From the NCBI GenBank assembly GCA_009785335.1, contig WQWM01000006.1, positions 27,811 through 91,810 of the forward strand: a stretch of 64,000 nt of DNA. The letters run 5' to 3'. Positions 19,113 to 28,104 of this stretch are shown in pieces. Numbering within the stretch: the first letter of the stretch is position 1; the number at the start of each line of letters is the position of its first letter. The notes under the pieces were generated by a model. The model saw only the letters and a program-made list of their open reading frames with translations. It was not told the DNA's origin and did not search any database. The DNA comes from Oscillospiraceae bacterium. Lineage in GTDB: Bacteria; Bacillota; Clostridia; Oscillospirales; Acutalibacteraceae. The translations under genes were made by a program, and so were the position numbers.

Positions 19113-19128
19113 CGAGAGGTAGTGGTCT

Positions 19129-19488
19129 ATGACAACCCCCATCGAAATCATCGAGAAAAAATCGCGCTTTTTGGGCTATGCCGCGCAGGTAGCTAGCGAA
19201 GATGAAGCCAAGGCATTCATCGCCCAAGTTGCTGCACAGCACAAAAAAGCACGGCATGTTGCGTTTGCTTATGTTTTCCCGCACACCGCGAAAATGCACG
19301 ACGACGGCGAACCGCGCGGCACCGCCGGGTTGCCCATATATAATGCGATTACGCGCAGAGAATTAACCGGGGTAGTGGTTGTGGTGGTGCGGTATTTCGG
19401 CGGCACGCTGCTGGGCAAAGGCGGGCTGATACGGGCCTATGGCAAAGCGGCGGGATTGGCGATTGCAGAAATTGTTCTATCTAAGTAA
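19129..19488 (+). CDS. YigZ/IMPACT (UPF0029) family protein, short form
   Basis: KSRFLGYAAQV...DDGEPRGTAGLPI...VVVVRYFGGTLLGKGGLIRAYGKA. Confidence 0.85.
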   Translation: MTTPIEIIEKKSRFLGYAAQVASEDEAKAFIAQVAAQHKKARHVAFAYVFPHTAKMHDDGEPRGTAGLPIYNAITRRELTGVVVVVVRYFGGTLLGKGGLIRAYGKAAGLAIAEIVLSK

Positions 19489-19553
19489 AAAAGGGTTGCA
19501 TTTTGTGGCAAAATGTGAGAAAATAGGAGCATCAAATTTTAGGGGGGCCAAAA

Positions 19554-20501
19554 ATGAATGCATGGATGTGGCTTATTATCACAGCGATTGCAGCCGTTTT
19601 ATTAGCTGTGGCTTGGATTGTATGCAAGGTTAGAGAATGGCGCGCCGCAGAATATATTTTAGGTACCCTTGCAGCTATTGGTTTTGTTGTCACGATAGTC
19701 GCATTGATGCTTGCCTTATTCCCTGGTTTGTTGTCATCACCATCTCCGGAAGACGAGCCTTCGGACGAAATCGCAACGCAGCAAGCACTAATGCCAGAAG
19801 ATTTCGGTATGCACGTGGAAGAGGAAAGGTTTTGGTATGAGAGTGGCCATGATGAGATTGATGAAGGTTTTTGGCTTCGTTTTGATGTTAATCTAGGTGC
19901 GCTCGGCGGACACAATATACATTATACGGCGGTGCTTCTAGATCTTGATGAAGTGGAAGTCGATCGCTGGGACGAAGGAGAACGTCAAACTACAAGAAAT
20001 ATTGGGCATGGGATTTCGACTTTTACATTTTGGATGAGTCCAGCTAGGTCTGAAAATCGGCTGAGAATCGGGCATACATACACATTTAGAGTGATTGGCA
20101 CAGTTGAGGGGCACACCCCGCAATTCTTTGAATTTGATTTTACACACACGCACGATCGATTTATGGGAGCCAATTTGGTTGGGCGCGAATACACAAACTT
20201 CGATGAAATTGGTGTGTATAAATTTTTTGTGCTAGACTTGTATGCGACGAATAATCATGATGTATTCTATAACGTAGAATTGTTTGCTGATGACAACCTT
20301 GTGCGAAATTGGACAGTTATTTCGGTCTCAAGCGACCAAAGGGAACGCCGCATGACGCATCAGTTAACTCCAGATTATGTTGAAAAAATGGAAATCGGAA
20401 ACACTTACACAATTCGTGTAACTGGCCACATTTTCGATGAAAATAACGAAGTGATGCAAACCCGAATGTTTAACTTTGACTTTGTGCATGAGCAAAGTTA
20501 G
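19554..20501 (+). CDS. Membrane-anchored protein with extracellular beta-rich domain, unknown function
   Basis: Two N-terminal TM helices, acidic linker, repeated THTHDRF/DFVHEQS-ending domains. Confidence 0.5.
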   Translation: MNAWMWLIITAIAAVLLAVAWIVCKVREWRAAEYILGTLAAIGFVVTIVALMLALFPGLLSSPSPEDEPSDEIATQQALMPEDFGMHVEEERFWYESGHDEIDEGFWLRFDVNLGALGGHNIHYTAVLLDLDEVEVDRWDEGERQTTRNIGHGISTFTFWMSPARSENRLRIGHTYTFRVIGTVEGHTPQFFEFDFTHTHDRFMGANLVGREYTNFDEIGVYKFFVLDLYATNNHDVFYNVELFADDNLVRNWTVISVSSDQRERRMTHQLTPDYVEKMEIGNTYTIRVTGHIFDENNEVMQTRMFNFDFVHEQS

Positions 20502-20513
20502 TAATCGCATACA

Positions 20514-20540
20514 AACCACATCCCTGAGGTGTGGTTTTTT
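20514..20540 (+). terminator. Rho-independent terminator
   Basis: aaccaca-tccctgagg-tgtggtttttt. Confidence 0.75.
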
Positions 20541-20656
20541 GTTATTTCTCGGAATTTTTGCGAAAAAACACTTGCAATTTTCGCCAAGATGCGGTATAAT
20601 AGATTATTATTGATTTTTGCGCGCTGGTTTAAAGCGAGAAAGGAAACAAAACAAAC

Positions 20657-21736
20657 ATGGCAAGAGTATTCAATTTTTCCGCAGGTCCATCCATGCTGCC
20701 CGAAAGCGTGCTCAACCGCGCTGCCGCCGAAATGCTTGACTATGCAGGCAGCGGCCAAAGTGTGATGGAAATGTCGCACCGCAGCAAGGTGTATGACGAA
20801 ATCATCGTGGGCGCACAACAGCTGCTGCGCGAAGTGATGAACATACCCGACAACTACAAGGTGCTGTTTGTGCAGGGCGGCGCATCGCTGCAGTTTGCAG
20901 CCATTCCGCTGAACCTGATGACCACCGGCTGCGCAGACTACATCGTTACCGGGCAATTTAGCGGCAAGGCGCACAAAGAGGCGCAAAAGTATGGTCTGGC
21001 CAACTGCATTGCAAGCAGCAAAGAGCAGAACTTCACCACCATCCCCCATGTGACCGCCGCCGACCTGACCCCCGGCTCAGACTATTTGCACATTTGCCAC
21101 AACAACACCATTTTCGGCAGTAAATATGCAGAACTGCCCGCCACAGGCAATGTGCCGCTGGTGGCAGATGTGAGTTCGAGCTTTTTGAGCGAACCCATGG
21201 ACGTGAGCAAGTTCGGTGTGCTTTACGGCGGCGCGCAAAAGAACGTGGCTCCCGCAGGGTTGACGATTGTGATTGTGCGCGAAGATCTGCTGGGCAAAGC
21301 CCGCGCCAACACGCCCGACGTGATGAACTGGCAACTGATGGCCGAAAACGACAGCATGCTCAACACACCGCCGTGTTGGTCGATTTATGTGTGCAAATTG
21401 GTGCTGGAGTGGATTATCCAGCTGGGCGGGCTGACCGTGATGCAGCAACGCAATGAATATAAAGCCAAGCTGCTGTATGATTACTTGGATAAAAGCGCGA
21501 TGTTCAGCAACCCGGTGGAACCGAAATATCGCAGCCTGATGAACGTGACCTTCGTGGCAAAAAGCGATGAACTGAACAACCTGTTTGTGAAAGAAGCTGC
21601 AACAGCAGGTTTTGTGAACCTGAAGGGCCACCGCTCGGTGGGCGGCATGCGCGCAAGCATCTACAACGCCATGCCCGTGGAAGGCCTTGAGCAGCTGGTG
21701 CAGTTCATGGCAGACTTTGAGCGTAAGTACGCGTAG
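20657..21736 (+). CDS. serC: Phosphoserine aminotransferase
   Basis: VFNFSAGPSMLPESVL, YGGAQKNVAPAGLT (PLP Lys), GHRSVGGMRASIYNAMP. Confidence 0.96.
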   Translation: MARVFNFSAGPSMLPESVLNRAAAEMLDYAGSGQSVMEMSHRSKVYDEIIVGAQQLLREVMNIPDNYKVLFVQGGASLQFAAIPLNLMTTGCADYIVTGQFSGKAHKEAQKYGLANCIASSKEQNFTTIPHVTAADLTPGSDYLHICHNNTIFGSKYAELPATGNVPLVADVSSSFLSEPMDVSKFGVLYGGAQKNVAPAGLTIVIVREDLLGKARANTPDVMNWQLMAENDSMLNTPPCWSIYVCKLVLEWIIQLGGLTVMQQRNEYKAKLLYDYLDKSAMFSNPVEPKYRSLMNVTFVAKSDELNNLFVKEAATAGFVNLKGHRSVGGMRASIYNAMPVEGLEQLVQFMADFERKYA

Positions 21737-21742
21737 CTATTT

Positions 21743-21766
21743 GCAACTTTTTTGAAAAAAAGTTGC
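21743..21766. repeat. Dispersed hairpin copy 8
   Basis: gcaacttttttgaaaaaaagttgc. Confidence 0.85.
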
Positions 21767-21841
21767 GCAAAAAACTTTAGTCGCTTCGCGGTGCTTATAA
21801 GCACATATAAATCTCCGCGCGTAGCGCGACTAGGTTTTTTG

Positions 21842-21863
21842 GTTCTTTTTTGCAAAAAAGAAC
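21842..21863. repeat. Dispersed hairpin copy 9
   Basis: gttcttttttgcaaaaaagaac. Confidence 0.85.
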
Positions 21864-21879
21864 AAGAAAGGATTTAAGC

Positions 21880-23016
21880 ATGAAAATTCTAACACTCAAC
21901 AAAATCGCGGCCTGTGGGCTGGCACAATTTCCGGCGCACTACACCTGTGGCGACGACATTGCCGCACCTGATGCCGTGATGGTGCGCAGTGCAAGCATGC
22001 ACGACATGCCCCTTGACCCTGCCACCGCAGCGATTGCCAGAGCCGGTGCCGGATACAACAACATTCCCGTGGATGCCTGCACGCAGGCGGGTGTGTGCGT
22101 GTTCAACACGCCGGGTGCCAACGCCAATGCGGTGAAAGAACTGGTGATCGCGGGGCTGTTTTTAAGCTCACGCAAAGTTTATGACGCGCTGAACTGGTGC
22201 CAAGAACTCAAAGGCAAAGGCGACGAAGTTGGCGCATTGGTCGAAAAAGGCAAAGGCGCGTTCGGCGGACCGGAAATCGCTGGAAAGACGCTTGGGCTGA
22301 TTGGCTTGGGTGCGATTGGCAGCTTGACGGCAAACGCTGCTGCTGCATTGGGCATGCGCGTGATTGGCTGTGACCCGTATATCAGCGAAGAGGTGCGTGC
22401 ATCGCTTGATGCCAGCATTCAGTTGGTTGACACTTGGGATGATGTGCTTGCGCAAAGCGATTACATTAGCTTGAATGTGCCGCTGACTGCACAAACAAAG
22501 GGTGCATTCAATGCCGAAGCCTTCGCCAAAGCAAAAGACGGTTTGCGACTGCTGAACTTTGCCCGTGCCGCGCTGGTGAATGACACCGACCTAGTTGCTG
22601 CGCTGCAAAGCGGCAAAGTGGCGGCTTATGTCACAGACTTCCCCACAGACGAAGTTATCGGTGTGTCGGGTGTCACGGCGATTCCCCATCTGGGTGCATC
22701 TACGCCCGAAAGCGAAGATAATTGTGCTGTGATGGCCGCACAGCAAATCACGGCATACTTAGAAACTGGCGCGGTGAAAAACAGCGTGAATCTGCCTGCC
22801 ACCAGTGTGGCTGCCAAGTTTAACCACCGTGTTTGTGTGGTTCACACGGCCGCAGCAAAAGATGCTGTGCTGGCAGCCATTGGCAGTGTTGAACAGCTGA
22901 CCAGCAATGTGCGCGGTGATGTGGCCTACACTGTGGCAGACACCGCTGCGGCTGTTGATGCGGCTGCGCTGGAAGGAATTCCCGGGGTGTTGCGCATGCG
23001 GTCTTTGGTAGGTTAA
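21880..23016 (+). CDS. serA: D-3-phosphoglycerate dehydrogenase-like 2-hydroxyacid dehydrogenase
   Basis: RAGAGYNNIPVDACTQAGVCVFNTPGAN; GLIGLGAIGSLTANAA; downstream of serC. Confidence 0.9.
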   Translation: MKILTLNKIAACGLAQFPAHYTCGDDIAAPDAVMVRSASMHDMPLDPATAAIARAGAGYNNIPVDACTQAGVCVFNTPGANANAVKELVIAGLFLSSRKVYDALNWCQELKGKGDEVGALVEKGKGAFGGPEIAGKTLGLIGLGAIGSLTANAAAALGMRVIGCDPYISEEVRASLDASIQLVDTWDDVLAQSDYISLNVPLTAQTKGAFNAEAFAKAKDGLRLLNFARAALVNDTDLVAALQSGKVAAYVTDFPTDEVIGVSGVTAIPHLGASTPESEDNCAVMAAQQITAYLETGAVKNSVNLPATSVAAKFNHRVCVVHTAAAKDAVLAAIGSVEQLTSNVRGDVAYTVADTAAAVDAAALEGIPGVLRMRSLVG

Positions 23017-23047
23017 CAGCAATAAATTTGCAGTGCCATGAAAAGAA

Positions 23048-23112
23048 CACAGCGAAGCGACAGAGCCCCACCGCAGGTGGCACAGCGAAGCGACGGAGCC
23101 CACCGCAGGTGG
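23048..23112. repeat. Tandem direct repeat cacagcgaagcgac(a/g)gagcccc(a)ccgcaggtgg x2
   Basis: Read directly, two units of about 32-33 bp. Confidence 0.9.
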
Positions 23113-23238
23113 TTAACCATTTGTAAACAATACAGGGAATTGCTGCTTTTTTGCGAAAAACACTTGCAATTTGCACGCAATCGTGGTACAATAGGGAGCA
23201 GAAGAAGAAGCTATTATGAAAAACGGAGGAGATTCTCT

Positions 23239-23655
23239 ATGTTCAAAAAAAGTTTGGCCCTGTTGCTCGGCGCATTGATCGCGTTTTCGTTTGCCATGGT
23301 GGCAAGTGCCGAAACCTATGACTATAGCCCTGTTGCCATCGAAGAATTTGCTGAGGCAGAACTTGTACCCGATGCCTTTTATTTCCTTGATGGCTTTGCC
23401 GAGGTGGAGATTGAACCCACGTTCATTTATGTGCCCGAGTTCAACATCGGCAATTCCTTTTGGTGCGGGGTTGTGGCTATCCTCGGTTGGCCGCTGAATT
23501 TCATCGGCATAAACATGGGACGCCTTGCCGCTTGGTTGACTGACGTTGGCGCAGTAGAGGCTATCGGAACCGGCGCCGCTTGGCTCGGCACAGCAGCTGC
23601 TGCAGTGACAATCGTCTTTTTGGTGATCAACATTATCCAAAGTTTTGGCAATTAA
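23239..23655 (+). CDS. Small secreted/membrane protein, unknown function
   Basis: Signal peptide MFKKSLALLLGALIAFSFAMVASAE and C-terminal TM. Confidence 0.5.
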   Translation: MFKKSLALLLGALIAFSFAMVASAETYDYSPVAIEEFAEAELVPDAFYFLDGFAEVEIEPTFIYVPEFNIGNSFWCGVVAILGWPLNFIGINMGRLAAWLTDVGAVEAIGTGAAWLGTAAAAVTIVFLVINIIQSFGN

Positions 23656-23717
23656 GTAAATTAGACAATTTTGCCCGGCGGCATTGCTGCCGGGTATAAT
23701 TATATGGAGGAACAGCG

Positions 23718-23891
23718 ATGGGTTTAGTCTATGACCTCGTGATTAACCGGGAATGCGAAAACTGCGTGCACGGTGAATATGACCTGCTGCAGGGGGCGTT
23801 TTTCTGCAACCTGCGAGACGATTTTCGTCCCGCCGACGACAGCGAAAAATGCCCCGACTTGCAAACGGAGGATGACGATGAGGCTAGATAA
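23718..23891 (+). CDS. 57-aa Cys-containing small protein, overlapping start of RqcP-like gene
   Basis: ATG GGT TTA... TAA: MGLVYDLVINRECENCVHGEYDLLQGAFFCNLRDDFRPADDSEKCPDLQTEDDDEAR; RBS ggaggaa; absent from ORF track (<60 aa). Confidence 0.65.
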   Translation: MGLVYDLVINRECENCVHGEYDLLQGAFFCNLRDDFRPADDSEKCPDLQTEDDDEAR

Positions 23892-24114
23892 ATACTTGAA
23901 GGTATCGAGAATAGTCAAACGCCGCACTGTGGCCAACGAACTGTGCGATGCCAAGCGCGTGCAGGTCAATGGTCGTGTGGCTCGGGCGAGCTATGACGTG
24001 AAAATTGGCGACGAGATTCTCATCACCGGCGCAAATGAAATGCGCGTGCGGGTCATTAGCGTTTGCGAACACGCCACAAAGGAGACTGCGCTGGGCATGT
24101 TTGAGATGCTTTGA
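23878..24114 (+). CDS. rqcP: S4 RNA-binding domain protein, RqcP/YabO-like
   Basis: MRLDKYLKVSRIVKRRTVANELCDAKRVQVNGRVARASYDVKIGDEILI. Confidence 0.88.
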   Translation: MRLDKYLKVSRIVKRRTVANELCDAKRVQVNGRVARASYDVKIGDEILITGANEMRVRVISVCEHATKETALGMFEML

Positions 24115-24120
24115 TTTTTT

Positions 24121-24144
24121 GCTACTTTTTTGAAAAAAAGTAGC
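24121..24144. repeat. Dispersed hairpin copy 10
   Basis: gctacttttttgaaaaaaagtagc. Confidence 0.85.
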
Positions 24145-24224
24145 GCAAAAAACTTCATCCGCTTCGCGAGGGAGTTTTATGGGATTTTAATAGGATAAGC
24201 AAAGCGACGAAAAAGTTCTTTTTG

Positions 24225-24252
24225 ATTACTTTTTCTTTCAAGAAAAAGTAAT
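24225..24252. repeat. Dispersed hairpin copy 11
   Basis: attactttttctttcaagaaaaagtaat. Confidence 0.85.
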
Positions 24253-24379
24253 GCCTGCGCGGCGAGCGCAAATTTCGCAGGTGGTGCAACCAATAGTTGC
24301 GCAATTGCGCACCGGAATTGGTAGCGCAAACGTAACCTTTTTGCTATACTGGAACAACAATTATAGAGGAGAAATGATT

Positions 24380-25201
24380 ATGCTGAAACGAATACTGGGG
24401 CTTGTGTTGGTGGCGGGGCTTTTGCTTATGCTCGGCGGATGTATCATTATTAACGGAGGACAAATTGGCATGCGAACAGTACGAGGTAATCGTAATATCA
24501 TAGAGCAAACATTCACCGTGGACGCAGAAAATTTGCCTGATTTTTCGACTCCGCCCAATGCAGAAGAAGGCGAAGTTTGGGATATGCTGAGCTTGACGGT
24601 GATGAACGTGAACTTGCACAATGTGCCCAACCAGCGCGGCCCCGAAATTATCATTAATGAATCGCTGGGCAACACATTCATTGTGCGCACAGACGAAAAC
24701 CTGTTTAACGAGTTCCACGTGGATGTGCGCGAGAACCGCGTGGATATCACTGGCTTTAACAGACGCCTGCGCAGCACTGAATTCACCATTGAAACCGGGC
24801 TGCCCTTCACACACATGCAATTTGATGGCGTGTGGAATATTACACACAATCACACCGGCGTGCCCTATGCACAGGTTTCCACACGCGGCGTGGTGAATGG
24901 CGAGTTCAACTTTGGTGCGCTGCAAGATGGCCTGAACGTGCAAGTGGAGGGCGTGGGCACCGTGCAGCTGCGTGGCAGTGCGCCTAACGCGTTCATTAGC
25001 GTGGAGGGCGTAGCCAACGTGCGTGCGTTTGATTTCATTGCCGAAAACGCCGAAGTGCGCGTGGACGGCGTGGGCTCGGTGGATGTTTACGCCACCGAAA
25101 CGCTAACAGCGCGTGTGCGCGGCGTGGGCACGGTTCGCTATGACGGCGGCGCAAGGGTGAACCGCGATGTGGAGGGCGTAGGTCGAGTTCGTGCGCGCTA
25201 A
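24380..25201 (+). CDS. Lipoprotein with DUF2807 (head-GIN)-like domain, paralog 1
   Basis: Lipobox LLMLGGC; repeated VEGVGTV / VDGVGSV / VRGVGTV motif. Confidence 0.75.
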   Translation: MLKRILGLVLVAGLLLMLGGCIIINGGQIGMRTVRGNRNIIEQTFTVDAENLPDFSTPPNAEEGEVWDMLSLTVMNVNLHNVPNQRGPEIIINESLGNTFIVRTDENLFNEFHVDVRENRVDITGFNRRLRSTEFTIETGLPFTHMQFDGVWNITHNHTGVPYAQVSTRGVVNGEFNFGALQDGLNVQVEGVGTVQLRGSAPNAFISVEGVANVRAFDFIAENAEVRVDGVGSVDVYATETLTARVRGVGTVRYDGGARVNRDVEGVGRVRAR

Positions 25202-25223
25202 CCACCTGCGAGGAGGAAGAATC

Positions 25224-26054
25224 ATGAGAAAATTACTTGCTTTGGGTTTAGTGCTTAGCTTGGCGATTGCACTGGGTGGGTGCAGCTTAATCACTGGCAG
25301 TTTTAGAATGAACAGCCGCACAGTGCTGAATATCCTACATGGCTGCGGCAACGTAATTCAGCAGGAATTCACGATTGACGATGTGCCAGAATTCACGGTG
25401 CCGGGTGAAGATGAACACTGGGCTATGCTAGCCCTTCACGTGCGTGTGTCAATGCATCATTTCACTGGCACCATTGTGTTGGACGAAAGCCTTGGCAACA
25501 CCATAATTTTGCGCACAGACGAAAACCTGATGCCCATGCTAAGCCCATGGAGCACGGATTATCGTGTTGATATATCACTTATGTCAACACGATTAACCCC
25601 CACAGAACTGGTGATTGAAAGCGGGCTGCCCTTCACGCATATCGACCTAAACGGTGCGTGGGATATCACCTATCGCCACAGCAATGTGCCCTTGGCGCAG
25701 CTAGGTATTCGCGGCGCAGTGACGGGAGATTTCACCATTGACCGGCTGAATGTGCCCGATGATGATGAGCGTGCTTGCGGCATATCCGTGCATATTGAAG
25801 GCGCAGCTAGTCTAACCCTGCGCGGGCAAAGCCGCAGTGTGTGGTATACCATCAACGGCACCGGCAATGTATATGCGTTTGATTTAATCACCTCTTCCAC
25901 CAGCGTCACGCTCAATGGCGTGGGCAATGCCGAAGTTTATGCAAGCGATGAGCTTACGGTGGAGATCAACGGCATAGGCGACGTGATTTATGACGGCGAC
26001 CCAACGATAATTAATCAGCAAACGGGTTTGCTGAACAACGTGCGCGCAAGATAA
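25224..26054 (+). CDS. Lipoprotein with DUF2807-like domain, paralog 2
   Basis: MRKLLALGLVLSLAIALGGC; INGTGNVYAFD, LNGVGNAEVYASDELTVEINGIGDVIYDG. Confidence 0.75.
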   Translation: MRKLLALGLVLSLAIALGGCSLITGSFRMNSRTVLNILHGCGNVIQQEFTIDDVPEFTVPGEDEHWAMLALHVRVSMHHFTGTIVLDESLGNTIILRTDENLMPMLSPWSTDYRVDISLMSTRLTPTELVIESGLPFTHIDLNGAWDITYRHSNVPLAQLGIRGAVTGDFTIDRLNVPDDDERACGISVHIEGAASLTLRGQSRSVWYTINGTGNVYAFDLITSSTSVTLNGVGNAEVYASDELTVEINGIGDVIYDGDPTIINQQTGLLNNVRAR

Positions 26055-26107
26055 CCACCTGCGGTGGGGCATTGTTCTAATATAGCTTTAATAAAAGAGG
26101 AGAAATT

Positions 26108-26947
26108 ATGAGAAAATTACTTGCTTTGGTTTTGATATTGGGCTTGGCACTAGGGCTGGCTGGTTGCACAACCATGCGGTTTGCGGGGCAAGCCAGCGTG
26201 CGCGGCAACCGCGACGTTACTGTACAAACCACCTACATTGATCTTGGCGTTGACGGTGACTATGCGCAAAGCTTTCGACTGGAAATCTCGGGATTTTCGG
26301 TGCAGAATGCCACGCCAAGGCTTATGATTGATGAGCAACGCGCCGAAGAACTTGGCACCGCGGTGGTGGTTGCAATCGACGATAACCTGCAAGAGCACAT
26401 CAATGTGTCCTACATGGGCAACGGCGTCATCCGCATCCGCTCGGACGACCGCATGCGGCTGTTTCCGTCGCAACTGCAAATCACCACCGGGCTGCCCATT
26501 GATGATTTGCGCATTGGCGGCGCGTGGGATGTAACCGTGCACTGCAACCGTGTGGAAAACTTTAGAGCGCAACTGAGCGGCTCGGCGCGCGGCAACTTCA
26601 GGCTTGGCGAGATAGATCGCCTGGACTTGTCGGGCAGCGGCTCCGCACGCATGAACGTGCAGGCCACCGCCAATGTTGCAAGTGTTACCATCAGCGGCAG
26701 CGGGCGTGTGAATCTCAACGGTGCTGCCGAAACAGCGGATTTCCGCATCAGTGGCAGTGGACGTGTGGAGGCCTTTGACTTCCCCGTGGACAGCGCAGTC
26801 GCAAACATCAGCGGTAGTGGACGCGTGGACATCACCGTGGCTGAAGAGCTTGATGCACGCATCAGCGGCAGCGGCCGCGTAACCTACGATGGCAACCCGC
26901 GCATTAGTCAACACACTAGCGGCTCGGGTCGCATCACATCGAGGTAA
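26108..26947 (+). CDS. Lipoprotein with DUF2807-like domain, paralog 3 (SGSGR repeats)
   Basis: MRKLLALVLILGLALGLAGC; repeated ISGSGRVNLNG / ISGSGRVEAFD / ISGSGRVDI / ISGSGRVTYDG. Confidence 0.8.
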   Translation: MRKLLALVLILGLALGLAGCTTMRFAGQASVRGNRDVTVQTTYIDLGVDGDYAQSFRLEISGFSVQNATPRLMIDEQRAEELGTAVVVAIDDNLQEHINVSYMGNGVIRIRSDDRMRLFPSQLQITTGLPIDDLRIGGAWDVTVHCNRVENFRAQLSGSARGNFRLGEIDRLDLSGSGSARMNVQATANVASVTISGSGRVNLNGAAETADFRISGSGRVEAFDFPVDSAVANISGSGRVDITVAEELDARISGSGRVTYDGNPRISQHTSGSGRITSR

Positions 26948-27041
26948 CCCGCCTGCGGCGAACAAGTCGCTTCGCTGCCCTTGCAGGGCGCAAGTCGCTT
27001 CGCTGTGGTCTATCCTAATTATTTGATAAAGGAAACTCAAG

Positions 27042-28103
27042 ATGAGAAAGATAATCGATGAGCGCCTATTAAATGATTGTCTGGATAAAATCTTCGGCAA
27101 GAAAAATGTGTTCAGCGCCGTGTTGAAGGTGGAAAGTGGCGATGCATCTTTTTCATGGGTTGGAGCACGCGGCAACATGGCAGCCAACGACAAATACTTT
27201 ATTGCCAGTGTGACGAAACTTTATATCACCGCTGTTGTGATGGCTCTTGCCGAGAAAGGAAAACTGGCATTGGACGATGCCATCGTTAAGCATTTGCCGC
27301 AGAATTATACGGAGGAGCTGCACGTGCTCAATGGCGTTGACTACTCGGCAAACATCACCATCAAGCATCTGATCTCCAATACTTCCGGTTTGCCGGATTA
27401 TTTCACCCACAAAGAACAAGGCAAGCCATCTGGGGCTGATTTGCTGCTGCAAGGCAACGATGATGCGTGGGAACTCGAAAAAACAATACCGCTGATGAAA
27501 GCCATGACCCCCAAATTTGCACCGGGACAAAAGGGCAAGGCAGCTTATTCCGACACAAACTATCAGCTGCTGGGCAAAATCATCGAAAGCGTGACCGAAA
27601 AAGAGATAGGCGAAGTATTCAAGGCATATATCTTTGACAATCTCGCGCTGACAAATACGTATGCATTTAAAGACATTGCGGATAAAAGACCTGCTGTGTT
27701 TTATCATCGCGATAAACCGCTTTGGCTGCCCAATTATATGGCTTCGGTCACCGCTGAGGGCGGCATTGTGAGCACCGCAGACGATGTGATGATATTCATG
27801 AAAGCGTTTTTTACCGGGCGTTTTTTCCCGAAAGAGAAAATTGAGGGATTGAAACAATGGAACTTGCTGCTCCCACCACCTGGCCTGTTTTACTACGGTG
27901 TGGGGCTGGAAAGACTGCCGACGCCTCGCATCCTCAGCCTGCGCAAGCCCATTGGTGAGATTGTTGGCTTTTGGGGGCAAACCGGCTCCTTTGCGTGGTA
28001 TAACCCCGACACGGATCTTTACTTTAGCGGAACGACAAATCAGGTTGACGGCACAGGGCACAGCGCGGCGGGCAGTGCAATTATTAAGATAATCAAAGGA
28101 TAA
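27042..28103 (+). CDS. Serine hydrolase (beta-lactamase/PBP-like, class C family)
   Basis: FIASVTKLYITAVVMAL (SxxK), YSDTNYQLLG (YxN), Gly-rich C-term. Confidence 0.88.
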   Translation: MRKIIDERLLNDCLDKIFGKKNVFSAVLKVESGDASFSWVGARGNMAANDKYFIASVTKLYITAVVMALAEKGKLALDDAIVKHLPQNYTEELHVLNGVDYSANITIKHLISNTSGLPDYFTHKEQGKPSGADLLLQGNDDAWELEKTIPLMKAMTPKFAPGQKGKAAYSDTNYQLLGKIIESVTEKEIGEVFKAYIFDNLALTNTYAFKDIADKRPAVFYHRDKPLWLPNYMASVTAEGGIVSTADDVMIFMKAFFTGRFFPKEKIEGLKQWNLLLPPPGLFYYGVGLERLPTPRILSLRKPIGEIVGFWGQTGSFAWYNPDTDLYFSGTTNQVDGTGHSAAGSAIIKIIKG

Positions 28104-28104
28104 T

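Noticed and set aside
26150-27193. 347-aa minus-strand ORF
   Set aside because: Antisense to the third DUF2807-like lipoprotein, which has a clear lipobox, RBS and repeats.
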